64,000 nt of DNA from Epiperipatus broadwayi (lineage: Eukaryota; Onychophora; Udeonychophora; Euonychophora; Peripatidae), in assembly GCA_028023455.1 (NCBI GenBank), contig JAQFVV010006199.1:2788001-2852000 (forward strand), in the 5' to 3' direction. The stretch's first letter is position 1. Each line of letters begins with the position of its first letter. This document shows positions 44,574-57,593 of the stretch, piece after piece. Both the position numbers and the translations under genes were made by a program. Below the pieces are notes generated by a model. That model saw only the letters and a list, made by a program, of their open reading frames with translations, did no database searches and was not told where the DNA came from.

Positions 44574-44710
44574 TTTTTGGTCTTTTTTTTTTTTTTAAGT
44601 GTCATAGCATCGGCCGGGACGCGAACCCGCAACCCAGGCAACTGCCTGCAAGTGCAAGGCAGTCGTGCTGACCTCTCGACCACCAATGCAAGACAGTTTT
44701 TTTGGTCTTT
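44574..44710 (-). mobile_element. tRNA-derived retroposon with poly(A) tail and 12-bp target duplication
   Basis: The tRNA-like body is 44607-44689 on the minus strand. The acceptor stem pairs over seven positions (GCATTGG with CCGATGC, one G-T). The D-arm has GTCG/CGAC. The T-arm is GCGGG-TTCGCGT-CCCGG with four good pairs. The anticodon arm is aberrant (CTGCC, an 11-base loop, GGCAG), so it is a tRNA pseudogene or a minimal SINE. A poly(A) of about 11 follows. TTTTTGGTCTTT flanks both sides (44574-44585 and 44699-44710). Confidence 0.85.
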
Positions 44711-44799
44711 GATTCTAGAAACATTTGTTTTACGTAACTATAATGAATCTAGCATTCTGGAAAATCATATAATTAAAAAAAAAGAAATCCCTCTTTGGT

Positions 44800-47700
44800 T
44801 CTAAGAAGAATGATCGCATAGAGATTTTCTGAACAAGTTCCCATTGTAAAAATTTGGAGTTTTTTTGATATTGAAGAGAAATTGGGTTATATTAGTTCAT
44901 ATGAATAAATTTTGAAATATATTTGAAATTTTAAATTGTCAGATTTTTAACTGATTTCTTTTATGGAGAAAAATATAGCACACAGTTATGCATAATAAGA
45001 AATTTGCTATTGATAAAGGAGAAAAACTTATCAGAATTATATATTTGATAAACAAATTTAAAATATAAGAGTTTAATATTAGAAGTTATCAAAAGAAATT
45101 GAATTTTTTAAAAGAATTAGAAATTGCAACTTTTACATTTAGTATACTTATATTTTTTTTTATTATTATTCAATCTCACAAATATTTTAAGCTGAGTAAT
45201 CTATTAAGATAAAATTTTATGTTTTATGTTTTTATATTGTAATTTATAGTTAACAAATATATTAATTTGTCTTAATAATTTTATTTTGATATTGTTAGTT
45301 TAAAAGAGGAGTGTTTTTTTGTTGTTTCATGTTTTATTCAATTTTTTTTTTTTTATAAGCTAACTATACCTACGCTATAAACTGCAAAGAATCATGTTTC
45401 CCTCCTTTCAAAAAATGTACACTTTGAAGTCTAATTTACATAAATTTAAATACCATGAGGACATAATAAGCCCTTGAAAGTGCTAAGCCATCATAGTATT
45501 ACTTTACTCAGTTTGTCTATCAATGCATCCCAGCACATTTAACATATATTATAGTAAATATATTAATTTTTGATGTTGCTCTTTTATAGTGTTAAAACAT
45601 CCTAAACATTGAATCATTTTAATCTTTGATATTTCTCTTATTTTCAGAACTTGTGTAATATATATTTATTGATTTTCATCATTTTGCCAAAAAATCACAA
45701 ATAGCCTAAATTGCAATGGCTACATGAGTTAAATATTGCTGCTAATAATTTTCAAATGCCCTAATTTCATATTATTTTTTAAATTGAGCAAATATCCATT
45801 TCAGTATCTTATTAAATATGTCTCTGTTTTACAAAAATCAAATTAGTTTGAATTTATCTCACATAGTGTAATCTATGCCACTTTTTAATATTTTACCTCC
45901 ATTTTTTGCGATCAATAGTTTTTTTCTATTTTTTATATAAATCTTATAATACCTTTTTGTAAGTAATTTGCAGAATAATAAAAGCCACATTTATTTTCCT
46001 ATTGTATCTTATTGTAATTTTTCTAAAAAAATGCATTCAATTAAATTCTATGAAAATTTTGTGTGGTATTGCTTTTGCTGCATAGTTTTCATACATGTAC
46101 TCGAGCATTGGAAAACCTGAGATAATTGAAGATTATAACTTGAATGGCATTCTCAATAGCAATTTTCTTCCAAATATTAAATATTTCAATTGTTGAATCA
46201 TTCATTTTAAATAAAAATTTTAAGTAATCAAAGAAAATTCAATGGTAGGAATTTTTAAAGTCATTATCAAAATTGTTTACTTAGAGGAAAGGCTTCTAAT
46301 ATAGTTTAGGAGCATTAAGAAAGTCTGAAGCTAATAATAATGACAATAATGTGGATGACAATATTTATTTTTATTTATTTTAAATGCTCATTGGGAACTA
46401 TAATTATATCATAAAAGAATACTTTTCTGATGAGCATTTGCGATACAAAATTTCATGTAGCCATTGTGAATTAATTTAAAACTGAAGTTACTAAAGTATA
46501 TAATGGCTGATGTTAGTATCAGATTTATATGGCTATCTGGCTGGTTATTCATTGATTTGAATAAGAATAGAAAGTTATCAATGAATTGGAGAATACTAGA
46601 AATTTGATGCTTCCATTAGAAAAAGGCCAATGAGCTTAAAAAATCAGTCCTAGGAGTGTAATTTGCATTGCTGCTTAGGGTTTGTCCCCTAATTTACTCA
46701 TTATTTGCATTATAACTTCTGGACACATATTTACAAAAACTTTCAAATTGTATATATGTATATACTTATATTGATTGTGAAATCTTTATAATCATTTGAT
46801 TATTCTAAATATTTTTATATTCAAATCTTTAGTATTTGTAGCCATTTTATACATTGATTCACTCAAAGATTTGATTAAGATATTATACTCAATCAATTAT
46901 TATTACACAAGGAAATGGTTGTTAACTTCTAGTAATCATATAAAGAATATTTCTTCATTAATGATTTACTATCTCTTTGGTTCTTCAGACATTTTGGTGG
47001 CATACTGTAATGGTTGATCTCATTCATTTCATTGTTCATTGTTGTTTTCTTTTCCCTTTTTTTTACTATCAACTTTTCTAAGTATTAATGAGTTGGAAAA
47101 TTTCATAATATAATTGAAACAATTTCAATCACTAAACTGATCTACTGTGGACTTGTTCAATTTTTTGTATTCATGGTATTCTTAAAATCTTCAACTCTGT
47201 TTAGAAGTATAATATTGTTCCCACCACTTTTTTTTTTTTTTAGTATCCCACTTTCAAATTTAGATAGTTACCTAACAATTTACATATTTAAAGATATAGC
47301 CGTAACATCTGTAGTTTTTTTTTAGGCTTAATTTCTGACTCATTTAAAATTCTTTGCTGTTGATGAATGATTCAGGGAACTAAAAATTAACAACTTCTGT
47401 CTTCACCATTAATTTAAGGTCATCTGCCATCCTTGTCATAAACTTTACATTCTTATTTAGTTGAATAGTTTGCCCTTAGTATCCATGGCTATTTGATTCC
47501 AAGACTATGTAGATGTTTCCATCAATGATAATACCAAACTCTATGTAATATATGGTTTTAATATATTTGCATATACTTAGAATGTAGTTTAATTTAAAAA
47601 TTATACACATAAAATATCAACAAAAATATTTAACTAGAAAAAAATAGAATAACTTAGTTATGAAAAAAAATCAGTACAATGATAAATCAAAAAAAAAAAA

Positions 47701-48160
47701 ACACCATATGACTGATTCAATGCTGAAAATGAAGAAATGGCTGACTGAGGTTTATGATTCAGCTCATACAGGTGGATGAATCCAAAATTTATCATATTCA
47801 AATTTACAAAATTTTTATTTTTAGTAATTTTTAAAACTACAAATGTTGCTTTTTTTCATTTGTAACATTTTCAGCTATAAGTATGGTATCATCATCATAT
47901 CCGAGGACAAAGCTGCATTTACTGTAGTCATAATAGGCACAATCTAGGAACTTTATTCTCTATGGGATTTATTTTAAAATCTCACTTCTCACAAACAGTT
48001 ATAAAAAAAATCAGTGTTAAATTCATAATATAAAAAACTAGAGCCCCTGAAAAATTTGTGGGCTTTCTGCCTTCATTTGAAATATTGTTTTATCACATGA
48101 TCATAACTAATTAAGTTTGCTGTTAATATTTGAGTAATATACAAATACTTAATACGTAAT
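44800..48160. other. Intergenic AT-rich DNA upstream of the methyltransferase gene
   Basis: No gene, repeat pair or element protein recognised. Confidence 0.5.
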
Positions 48161-48169
48161 TATATAGAA

Positions 48170-51039
48170 CAGTGATGGCAAACCTATGGCATGCATGTCA
48201 GAGATGGCACTTTCGAATTTTTTACTGGCACACAAAGTATTTACATATAATTTTCTATGCTTTAAATTATTCAATATTTTTTTTGTTGCTAAAAGATGTA
48301 CTAATAAAAATTTACTGTAAACTAAAAATAAAGTAAATAAATAATATTATATTATAATTTAATTTACAATTGAACTCTGAATAAAAGCAATAAATTACAA
48401 AATTTGGGGGAAAAAAAAATTATACATATGTAGGTGGGAATGATATTTCAAGTCAAATAAAGTGATACCAGTATACTGTGGTATCATATTCTGTAAACCT
48501 GTCAAATGATTCCAATAAAACTAGAAAGTAAACTCAGTAAAATATAAACGCTTTGAAGTAAATTTTTTCAAATCTAAAGTAAAAGTAATAAAATGGTTTT
48601 CTGGCCTAATGTTTTTTGATCTAAATGTGTTGACACTATTCATTTTTTTAACATAATCAAAATCGCATACAAAGGAACAAAATGTGTAATCAATGTCATC
48701 AAAAAACTGTTTTTTTTTCCTTGAAGTTTTGCTGTAAAAATGAAATGTAAGGATAATAATATAATTTAACATATATTAAATCTTTGATTTATAAAATTAT
48801 TAAAGCTCATTTAAATTTACTTTTAAATAATTTGTTACCATTATAATAATATGATTAGTGAATTTAAAAAACAAACATTGTCAAGCAGTAGAAAATTTCA
48901 AAATTTGTGAACTGATGAGTATGGAATGATTAAAAAAGGCACCAAGACAGTATGTGTTTTATGTTCTGAAACAGTTGTACTAAGAGCATCATTGGTAAAA
49001 TGGCTTTATGAGACCAATCATAAATTGCTCTGTGAAAAATATAAAGATGAACAAAAACAATATATTGTCAAGCATTTAAAAATATAAATATTCAATCAAC
49101 ATCTATAATGAAATTTATCAAAAATCATTCAAATATAACTGCTGCTAATTTTCTTTCAAATGTAATTGCCAAAGATGGAAAACCTTTTTATGATGGAGAA
49201 TATATGAAAGAAGCTTGGATATGTGCTCCAGTTCTTTTTGAAGATTTTGAAAACAAAGCAAAAATTATTCAGAGAAAAGATTTACCATTGGTTAGAAATA
49301 CAGTTAAAGAAAGAATCCTGCAAATGGCTACCAACAAAAAAAGAGGTATAAAATCGTTTAGTTTAATTAATTTCTATCTGCTTTGATGAAAGTACAGACA
49401 TAAATGTATCAACTCCTTTGGCTATTTTTATTTGCTATTGTGTTGGGAATAATATCAAAGAAGATTTGATCAGTTTTAATCTCATTAGTAACAACAACAA
49501 AAGGAATAGATATTTGCAATGAAATTTCAAATATACTCTCTGAAAAAGAAATAGATTTGCCAAAATTCTATTAGTAACTACAGATGTGCTCGAAGTATGT
49601 CTGGAAAAGAAAATGGTTTTCTCAGTTTATTTACCAACCATATTGAACATTCAATTTTGGGTTTTCATTGCATTATCCAGAGCAGGTTTTATGCATGAAG
49701 GCCAGCTTTAAGTCACTGAATGATGTTATGAATGTTGTGTCTAAGTCAATTTTATATCCACACTAACTCTAAATAAACAAATATTTTTAAATTTATTGGG
49801 TGAGGTGAACTCAATATATAATGGATTACATATGTATAACAATGTCCAATGGTTAAATTGAGAAAAAGTTCTTCAAAAATTTGTTGAGTGTTTAGATGAA
49901 ATTAGACTGTTTTTATGTAATAAGAAAATCATTGGAAAATATAATAAATTAATGTATGTTGAATGGCTTTTGAAATTAATGTTTTTTACTGATATGTGTT
50001 CACATCTAAATGAATTAAATGTGAAACTGCAAGGTTATACTAATTCAATTGTTGTCATGTTTGATTTGATCAAGGCATTTGAAGTTAAATTACAAATTTT
50101 CAACCGTGATATTATTTCTTACACCTTTGAATATTTTCCAAATATAAAAAAGTTCTTGACTGATTTAGAATCTCATGAGAAGCCAGATCAAGTAAAATAG
50201 ACACAAGAGTTTTGTGTTGTTATTTAATTGATAATTGATTGAATGGTTGAGATAATTTTCAGAAACATCAAAATTTATTTTATACCCAGACATAATATTA
50301 ATGTGTAGTCTCAAGTTAGAAATTTTTGAGTGTTTTAATTTGGAAGATATGGAAATACAATTAGTCAATTTTCCATATAGTTCTATATGGAAGCAGAAAT
50401 TTGTTGATTTGAGGAATGAAAAACAATGGAAAATGATCTATTACTGGGCATAAGTAAAAAGAATGCTGAAGAGGTACTATTGATTGCCTGTGGAATGGTA
50501 TTCCTGAAACATTTGATTGTTTAAAAAAATTAGCGACCATTATATTATCGATTTTCTCCTCTACATATGCATGTGGATCATTGTTTTCAGTAATGAATTT
50601 AATTAAAGACAGTTCAAGAAGTAGAATGACAGATGAATCTAGCTCAGTATGTACAATATTAAAAGTGGCAAAATATGAACCAGATATAAAACATTTAGCA
50701 TTCAATGTATAACAGCAAAAATCTCATTAAATAATATCTATTTATGTTGATTTTATATGTTTATTTCCAACATTTTGTTTTAATTACTATTATTTTTTTA
50801 CTATTACATTTTATTCAACTTATGCTCTTCTAAATAAATGTTGTTCACTTGTTTTTAGCTTATTTAGAAATTTTGTTTAATTATTATTGTTATTATTATT
50901 TTGTTTTATAAACTTTTAAAAAACTGCACTAATTAAGTTGTTTACATTTTGATTTAATAACTGTATAACATGCCAATCATTCAATAAATATTTTTTGGAA
51001 ATTTTTGGCACGTACATGTAAAAAGGTTCGCCATCATTG
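48170..51039 (+). mobile_element. hAT DNA transposon, full length with TIRs and 8-bp target duplication
   Basis: The left end is CAGTGATGGCAAACCTATGG and the right end, inverted, CAATGATGGCGAACCTTTTT. The outer 16 bases match at 14 positions. Flanks ATATAGAA (48162-48169) and ATATAGAG (51040-51047) form an 8-bp duplication with one mismatch, the diagnostic length for hAT. CAGNGATGGC...AACCT is a common end type of animal hAT elements. The 2.87-kb interior carries a broken transposase on the plus strand. Confidence 0.92.
48851..50712 (+). pseudogene. hAT transposase, GTF2IRD2/ZBED-like type, multiply broken
   Basis: Order of parts: BED-type zinc finger at about 48900-49080 (VCVLC...NHKLLC); the segment AKDGKPFYDGEYMKEA at about 49170, a hallmark of the transposase lineage that gave vertebrate GTF2IRD2 and ZBED relatives; SICFDESTDINVSTPLA at about 49375, holding the first catalytic D in the DESTD motif; and the C-terminal dimerisation region at about 50550-50700 (STYACGSLFSVMNLIKDSSR, then SRMTDES). 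Frameshifts separate each part, so the product cannot be active. Left as is, unrepaired. Confidence 0.85.
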
Positions 51040-51968
51040 ATATAGAGTATTTGTTGCAGTTGATAATATATTTTTCAATAAATTTATTATTATTATTTAT
51101 ATATTCAGCAAAACCAAGCTACTTTTTTAATACAGAAAATTACCTTTTTTTCTATTTTTTTAAGCTTTTAATGGAATTATTTTTAATATTTTGAATTTAA
51201 TATTTGTTTTGCTTTTAATAATAATAATAAATACTTGGAATTGAAGAGCTGGGCAATGAAAAGAACAGTGGAGAAATGAATAAATTTGTGATATGACTGC
51301 TTTCTGAATATGCCCATAGGACAAAATACTATTGATTAATTGAAACATATAATGGTGCTAAAAGAGTTGAATCAAGAAATCATAAAAGAAAATGATTGGG
51401 AGAAAAGAAGAAAAATTTTCAATTAAAGTGTCTACAAATTTATAAATGATGATTTAAGGGTCTACTTTCTTGAACATAGAAACAATTTTAAAAATATTTA
51501 TGCTAATGCGTATTTTAAATGCAAGTGTTGAATGCTCATTTTCAGTATTTCAACTAAAGAAGTAATTTACCCTGAAACAAAAACAAATAATCTATTGTTG
51601 TAATTCATTTAATCAGATGCCATGGACTCGATTAAGATTATATTATAGATATATTTATTAAGATCAATGAAAAAAAAAAAAGCTCTTGGTTATACATTTT
51701 TCTTTAATTTAAATTTGAACTGACATAATACTGTATCCATCCTCATATTATGTTATACATTTCATTATTCTTTTTTATTTCAAATTATGGTGTACATAAT
51801 GCTTATATTTTTTATTTGTATATAAAATTCATTTAAACTTTACAATCTGCATAAAAACTTTATAAGTAATATGTTTATTTACACCAAACTGCCTAAATGG
51901 TTAGTTTTTTTCTTTTTTTTTTGATTAAACATAAAAGATAGAGGTAAATAAAATTAAGTGGATGTTTT

Positions 51969-52910
51969 TGTAGTATTTATGCACTGAATAAATATTTAAT
52001 TTTAAATATCGACAAGATTATTCCAGAAGTATAAGTAACAAAAAGATAGAATTGAATGAATAAATTAAAGAAAACAGAAAGAGAAGTACGTAGGAATTTG
52101 ATCAACAACAAGACATAATGTAAAACTTGTGGAATTAAATAATATTTAAAAAATAGAATAGTTGTATAATTAAAAAGTTTCTTGACAGACTTGCTCTTCA
52201 AAACTTTTTAATCAGTCTGTCAAGAAACTTTTTAATTATACAACTATTCTATTTTTTAAATATTATTTAATTCCACAAGTTTTACATTATGTCTGTTGTT
52301 GATCAAATTCCTAAGTTTTGAAGAGCAAGTTTTGAGAACTGATAGAGGAAAGATTAAACAACTTAAAATAAAAAATCCGGAAAGTGTCAAAAGAATTTAA
52401 AGTAAGAAGAAGAATCATGTAAGGGAAAAAGCAGTGGACTATATAAACTTAGTTTTTCAACAGTGAAGTGTTTTTTTATTCGCTTATAAAATTTGTGTGT
52501 TCTAGTAACTGGTATTGTCTTATCAAGTTGTCGTATTCCAGTGCAGGAATAGATGCAGAGACTTGGATCTGAAGTTATTGAAATCTGGCTAGTTTTAAAC
52601 AGATCGTAAAGATTTATTTTTTGTTTTGTAAGCCTAAAGGACTATCAGTGTTTAATATTGGGAAACTTGTGTCATACTTTACTGAATTGTTGAAAGAGAA
52701 ATGTGATAAGGATTGTAATTTTCAGGAAGTAAATTTAAGAGTGCTGTAAGTGTTTTTAGAAACAGAGACTATCTATTTATCTATATTTGAGATGTATATA
52801 ATCAAAGTTTGCTATATTTGAAACATGTAATAAATATTGTTTGATTAAGGTAATCTTGTTATATTATTTGGAGGTGTTTCTAAGTCAAGTTGTCAGGGGG
52901 ATGCATCACA
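51969..52910 (+). repeat. 5' LTR of the gypsy element
   Basis: TG start and CA end (ATGCATCACA). The next bases, TGGTGCAGTCAGG, may be the primer-binding site. Contains the inverted duplication at 52091-52313. Confidence 0.8.
52091..52313. repeat. Near-perfect 100-bp inverted duplication within the 5' LTR
   Basis: The arms 52091-52191 and 52214-52313 are inverted copies differing by one indel (CAACAACAAGAC against CAACAACAGAC). The 22-base spacer TGCTCTTCAAAAC... is itself the reverse complement of LTR sequence (AGTTTTGAAGAGCA recurs at 52314). The 3' LTR has one arm only (56860-56955). Confidence 0.92.
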
Positions 52911-53059
52911 ATAAAATGGTGCAGTCAGGTAAAGTAGTATTAAAATGAGAAAGTCAAGAGTTGAATTGACAAGCAATTGTAATGATTGATAGGGCAATCA
53001 AAGGGTAAAATGTCAATAGGTTAAGTGAATATCTCAGAATTCAATATAGGAAATGTAGT

Positions 53060-53637
53060 GGAATGACCTTTATATGTAACTCAACTTGAAAATTATTTCA
53101 TAATAGGAAAGTAGCTGCTTTGTTTTTGGCTGGGTGGAAAGTAATAGGAATTATTAACAAGTTGTTTGATAGACCTATAATTGAGACATTGAGATATAAG
53201 GAGGTAGTGAATAAGTTAACAGCATTTCAACCTGAGGCCACCTAGATATATTGCTAGGTTGGCACTATGAAATGGCAGTCAGATGAACAAGAGAAAATAA
53301 AGAATTTCAACATAGCATTATGTGAGCTAGTTTGAGGAATGTATTGTTAGATCAATTGCCATGGGAAATGGCAGATAAAAAGTTAAGACAGATTTTGTTG
53401 ATTAAAACTGTGTTGTTATGAGAAACAGTGATCAAAAAAGTGATCATGTATGAATTAATAATTGAGCAAGCCATGGCTTTTAGAAGTAAAGCAGAAAAAG
53501 CGGGCAAACTATCAGTCTATAAAACTGATAAAAGTATGCCACCAAGAAATTATAAAGCAAGTGCCAAATTAATACCATTATGGAAATGTTTTTGTTGTGG
53601 TAAAACAGGACATTTAATGAAGAATTGCATGTGGTGA
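53060..53637 (+). pseudogene. Gypsy gag remnant with CCHC zinc knuckle
   Basis: The capsid-like part at 53080-53340 contains LENYFIIGKVAALFLAGWK, then INKLFDRPIIETL and YKEVVNKL, which follow the gypsy capsid order. The nucleocapsid end at 53587-53630 reads CFCCGKTGHLMKNC, a C-x2-C-x4-H-x4-C knuckle with all four ligands. Stops interrupt the frame at several points. Confidence 0.75.
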
Positions 53638-53826
53638 TGGAAAGCTGTTTTAATTGTGGAATAATGATCTTGGCAACAAATAGCAAAAAAGTCAATTCAA
53701 AAGATAAAAGTCAAAATCAGATAGAGGGAAGGTAAGCAAGAGGAGGTTAATATAAAAAATAGTATGACATCACATGGGAAAAATCAATTTACGATAATAT
53801 TTAAAATATATAGCACATAATTTGAA

Positions 53827-54057
53827 ATGGAGATTGATAGTGGTTCAGGTATTTCATTGGTGCTTGAAAGTCAATGGGAGGAAATAACAGAAAGGTATAA
53901 AGAGGTTAAAATGAAAAAGACCGATAACAGAGTTAAAGTTGTAAGTGTAAACTTGCTAATGTTAGTTGGAATGATAAATGCTCCAATTACATACAGAGAC
54001 AAAGTATGCCATTTGCCAATTTATATTTGTGAAAAAGACAAGTCCCATAATCAGTAG
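53827..54057 (+). pseudogene. Gypsy aspartic protease remnant
   Basis: MEIDSGSGISLVLESQW matches the protease active-site region (D-S/T-G-A/S), here DSG. A hydrophobic strand region follows. A frameshift leads to the ISRDWFCELGI-like segment at 54052. Confidence 0.7.
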
Positions 54058-54249
54058 AGATTGGTTTTGTGAGTTAGGGATTAAGGTTTCCATTATTAAA
54101 AACATTTCCATTGAGCAGGGAATGTTAAACGTACTTGGAGATATTCATGGAAGAGCTAGGATTAATAAAGGCAAACTCAGAAGTAGATTAAGTGAAAACA
54201 CATGGCCAGTGGTTTGTAAACCACGAATTTTGTTTGCTCGGAGACATAA

Positions 54250-54890
54250 GGTTGAGAAAAATTAAAAACATTGGTGGCTAGAGGCATGTTAATGCCAGTA
54301 GAAGATCCAGAATGGGTCATGCCCATAGTGGTGGTAATTAACCTAATGGTCAAATTAGAATGTGTGGGGATTGCCAAGTGACAGTGAATAAATATCTTAA
54401 TAAAGATGCTTATCCAGTACCTAAAGTTAGTGAGGTTTTAGCAAATTTGTCTGATGAAAATTTTTTTGCCAATTTTGACCTTGACTCTGCCTATCATCAA
54501 ATTAAAGTGACAGAGAAAGTAGCAAGAATTGATGTTAACTACATTGATTTGTTCAAATGTAACCATTTGCCATTTGGAATTGTTGTGCCAAACATTTTTT
54601 TTAGGTGAAGTTAAAATTATTGTTACAAGGGTTTAAAGGTGTAACATCATAATATGATATTTGATAACAATTATATCTGGTGAATTGTTAAGACTGAGAA
54701 TTTTGAAAGTTTGTGAGAAATTAAGTAAGGCGGGGATTAAGCTAATCCTTGAAGAATGTGTACGGAAGACCCAAGAGTTAAAATTTATGGGGCATAGCAT
54801 TTCAGATAAAGGAAAATGTCTTTTAAGTGACAAAGTCAGGGCTGTTAGAAATGCTGAAAGGCCAAAAAACGTAATGCAGATATAGATATT
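54250..54890 (+). pseudogene. Gypsy reverse transcriptase remnant
   Basis: Fingers and palm at 54360-54600: the segments YPVPKVSEVLANLSDENF and ANFDLDSAYHQIKV hold the first catalytic D; HLPFGI follows. The YxDD box region at about 54640 is destroyed (a stop falls where it should be). The thumb at 54700-54800 reads LSKAGIKL, TQELKFMGHSIS. Inactive. Confidence 0.85.
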
Positions 54891-55039
54891 TTTAGGATTA
54901 GTAAATTTTTTCGAGCCTTTTTTAAAGAATAAGTCTATGATTGCAAAACCATTATATGAATTATTGTGCAAAGGGAAAAGAGGTATGAACAAACTCAATG
55001 CAAGGCATTTGAAAAAACTAAAGAGCTTTTATTAGATAT

Positions 55040-55470
55040 GCTGTTGATGCATTTCGACAGGAGCATGAAGTTAGCATCACTAAACATGCATCAGACTGGG
55101 AGATAGGGACAGTATTAGCTCACTCTATGGATATATGCATCTAGAACATTGTCAAAAGTAAATAGGAACTGCAGTCAAAATGACAAGGAAGCTTGTGTGA
55201 TTATTTTGTCAGTTAAGAAATATCAGTTTGTTTTTGGGCATAGTTTTGAAATTATTACAGATCATAAACCTTTGTTGGGGATTTTAGGAATTGACCATGA
55301 AGCACCTGAGCATTTAAGACTATGAATGTTATGATGGCAGAATGTTAGCTATATATGATTATACATTAAAATATAAATGGAAAAAGATATCTTGCATGCA
55401 AATGCATTGTCAAGATTACCAGATTATCAAGAGTCAGTCAATAGAGAGGTTGAGGTTAATTATATTGACA
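55040..55470 (+). pseudogene. Gypsy RNase H remnant
   Basis: ASDWEIGTVLAHS gives the DAS-x-x-G-I-G-x-V-L start. NCSQNDKEACVIILSVKKYQ and IITDHKPLLGIL give the E and the TDHKPL motifs, and ANALSRLPDYQ the A-D-x-L-S-R end. Two stops are present. Confidence 0.85.
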
Positions 55471-55639
55471 GCATAAACTGGCAAGTGTTAAATAGTAATG
55501 CAGTCCAAAAGTAGACTAGGGAAGAAAGAAGCAATGATATAGGGAAGAAAGATGGCAATGGAGTTTTGGGCTAATAGAGAACACTTATCTGTCTGTAGGG
55601 AATGCATAATAATGGGGGATAGAGTGTTTATACACATGC

Positions 55640-56500
55640 AGGGAGGGATAAAGTTTTAAAACTTTTACATGAAGGGCATCTGGGCATAGTGCATGTGAAA
55701 AATGGCCTGTAGCTATATCTGGTGGCTGCAAATTAATGCAGATGTAGAAAACTACATTAAATGTTGTTCAGCATGTCAGATAGTGTATTGCCGGTGAAAT
55801 ATTTTGCATCCTGGCCAAATACAACAAAAGCATGGGAAAGGGTACATACTGATCACACTGGATTGGTTAAAGGAAAAATTTTATTAATAATAACGGATGC
55901 TTTTCAATATGGATTAAATGCTCCATAGTGAAAATTACTAGTGCCCAGGAAATAAGTGTTTGAAGATGGTTTGCTTGAAATATGGTTTTCCAGAAGTGGT
56001 GGTATCTGATAACAATTTGTTTTACTGGAGAGGAATTATGCCAGTTTTTAAGTACATATGGGATACATCATGTGTACACACAGCCATATCACATGCAGTC
56101 AAAGGATTCCCGGAGAATGCAATACAGCAAGTTAAGTTTAAAAAAATGAATAACATAGAAATGCAAGATGCATTGCAAACATGCTATACCAACATCAATG
56201 CCATCTAAATCACCGGCAGAGTTAATGTATGGATGTAAAGTAAGAATTAAATTGGCAGTTTTGCATCCCAACTTATAAATTAGAGTACCAAATGCAACGC
56301 CATGTAAAATGTTTGGAATTGGTGAGCCTGTATGAGTGAGGGATATAATATGAAAAAATGGTCAGTCAAATAATAGACAAAATAATGTCAAATCAAATGT
56401 ATGTGGTTAGTGGACTACATAGTTTTTGGTACTGATGTCATGTTAATCATATGAGAAAAAGAAAGCCAGAGGATTGCAGCTGTAAGTATTGCAGGAGATG
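55640..56500 (+). pseudogene. Gypsy integrase remnant
   Basis: LLHEGHLGIVHVK is the start of the HHCC domain. AWERVHTDHTGLVKGKILL contains the first catalytic D. YGFPEVVVSDNNL contains the second, and GFPENAIQQVK the E, 34 residues later. Stops and frameshifts interrupt it. The C-terminal part ends near 56480. Confidence 0.8.
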
Positions 56501-56729
56501 CAGAGTGATGAAAGAAGCAACATGGGAAAAAAAGATACAGGAAAACCAGTTAATTGAGGGAAAAAGGAAGGAATTTAAAAAAAAAAAAGGAAGGAATTTT
56601 CAGAAGGAATTCAAGTGAAACCTGAAGAAAATAAAATTGCTCAGACTTTTGATCACTAAAATGAAACCAGAAGATGGAATGATTATGTGTAGAAGAAACA
56701 ATAGTAACTTCTGGAATGAGGTGAAGAAG

Positions 56730-57593
56730 TGTAGTAATTATATACAGAATAAATATTTAATTATAAATACAGTATTGACAAGAATATGCCAGAAGTATAA
56801 AGTAGCAAAAAGATAAAAGATTAAATATATAGATTAAAGAAACCGGAAAGAGAAATATTTAGGAATTTGATCGACATCAGAGATAAAGTAAAACTTGTGA
56901 AATTAATAATATGTAGAATAGTTGCATAATTAGAAAGTTTCTTGACAGACTGATTAAAAAGTCTTGAAGAGCAAGTTTGGAGAACTGATTAGAAAAAAGA
57001 TTAAACAACTTAAAATAGAAGATGCAGAAAGTGACATTAATTAAATTCTTGACAAAGGAATTTAAGTAATGAGAAGAATCACATAAAGGAAAAAAACTGT
57101 GGATTACATAAATTCAGTATTTTGGCAGTGAAGTGCTTTTTTCTTCGCTTGTAAAATTTGTGTGTTCTAATAACTGGTATTGTCTGTATCAAGTCATCAT
57201 ATTCTAGCATGGGGATAAATATAGAGACTCAGATCTGAAGATACAGAAACCTGACCAGTTTTTAAATAGATCATCCTGATCTTATTTTTTGTTTGTAAGC
57301 CTAAAGATTTATCAGGGTTTAATATGGGGAAACTTGTAACTTACTTAGTTGAGTTGTTGAAAGAGAAATGCTATAAGAAGGACTGTAATTTTTGGGCAGT
57401 AAATTTAAGAGTGCTGTAAACGTATTTAGAAACTGAGACTATTTATCTATATATGAGATATATGTATATATTAAGTGTAAAAGTATATAATAAATTTTGC
57501 TATATTTGAAATGTGTAATAAATATTGCTTGACTAAGATAATCTCATTATTTGGGAGTATTTCTTAGTTGAGTTGTCAGGAGAATACCCTATA
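56730..57593 (+). repeat. 3' LTR of the gypsy element
   Basis: Starts TGTAGTAATT after a purine-rich stretch (GGAATGAGGTGAAGAAG). Lacks the inverted duplication of the 5' LTR. The end is placed at about 57593 by alignment; its last bases (CCCTATA) differ from the 5' copy. Confidence 0.8.

Larger units (their letters stand above)
51969..57593 (+). mobile_element. Ty3/gypsy LTR retrotransposon, decayed
   Basis: The 5' LTR (51969-52910) and 3' LTR (56730-57593) align over most of their length (starts TGTAGTA; shared AATAAATATTTAATT, CCAGAAGTATAA, AAATTTGTGTGTTCTA, GGAAACTTGT). They have drifted considerably and the 5' LTR holds an inverted duplication. The interior contains gag, protease, reverse transcriptase, RNase H and integrase in the gypsy order. 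All are broken by stops and frameshifts. Confidence 0.9.
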
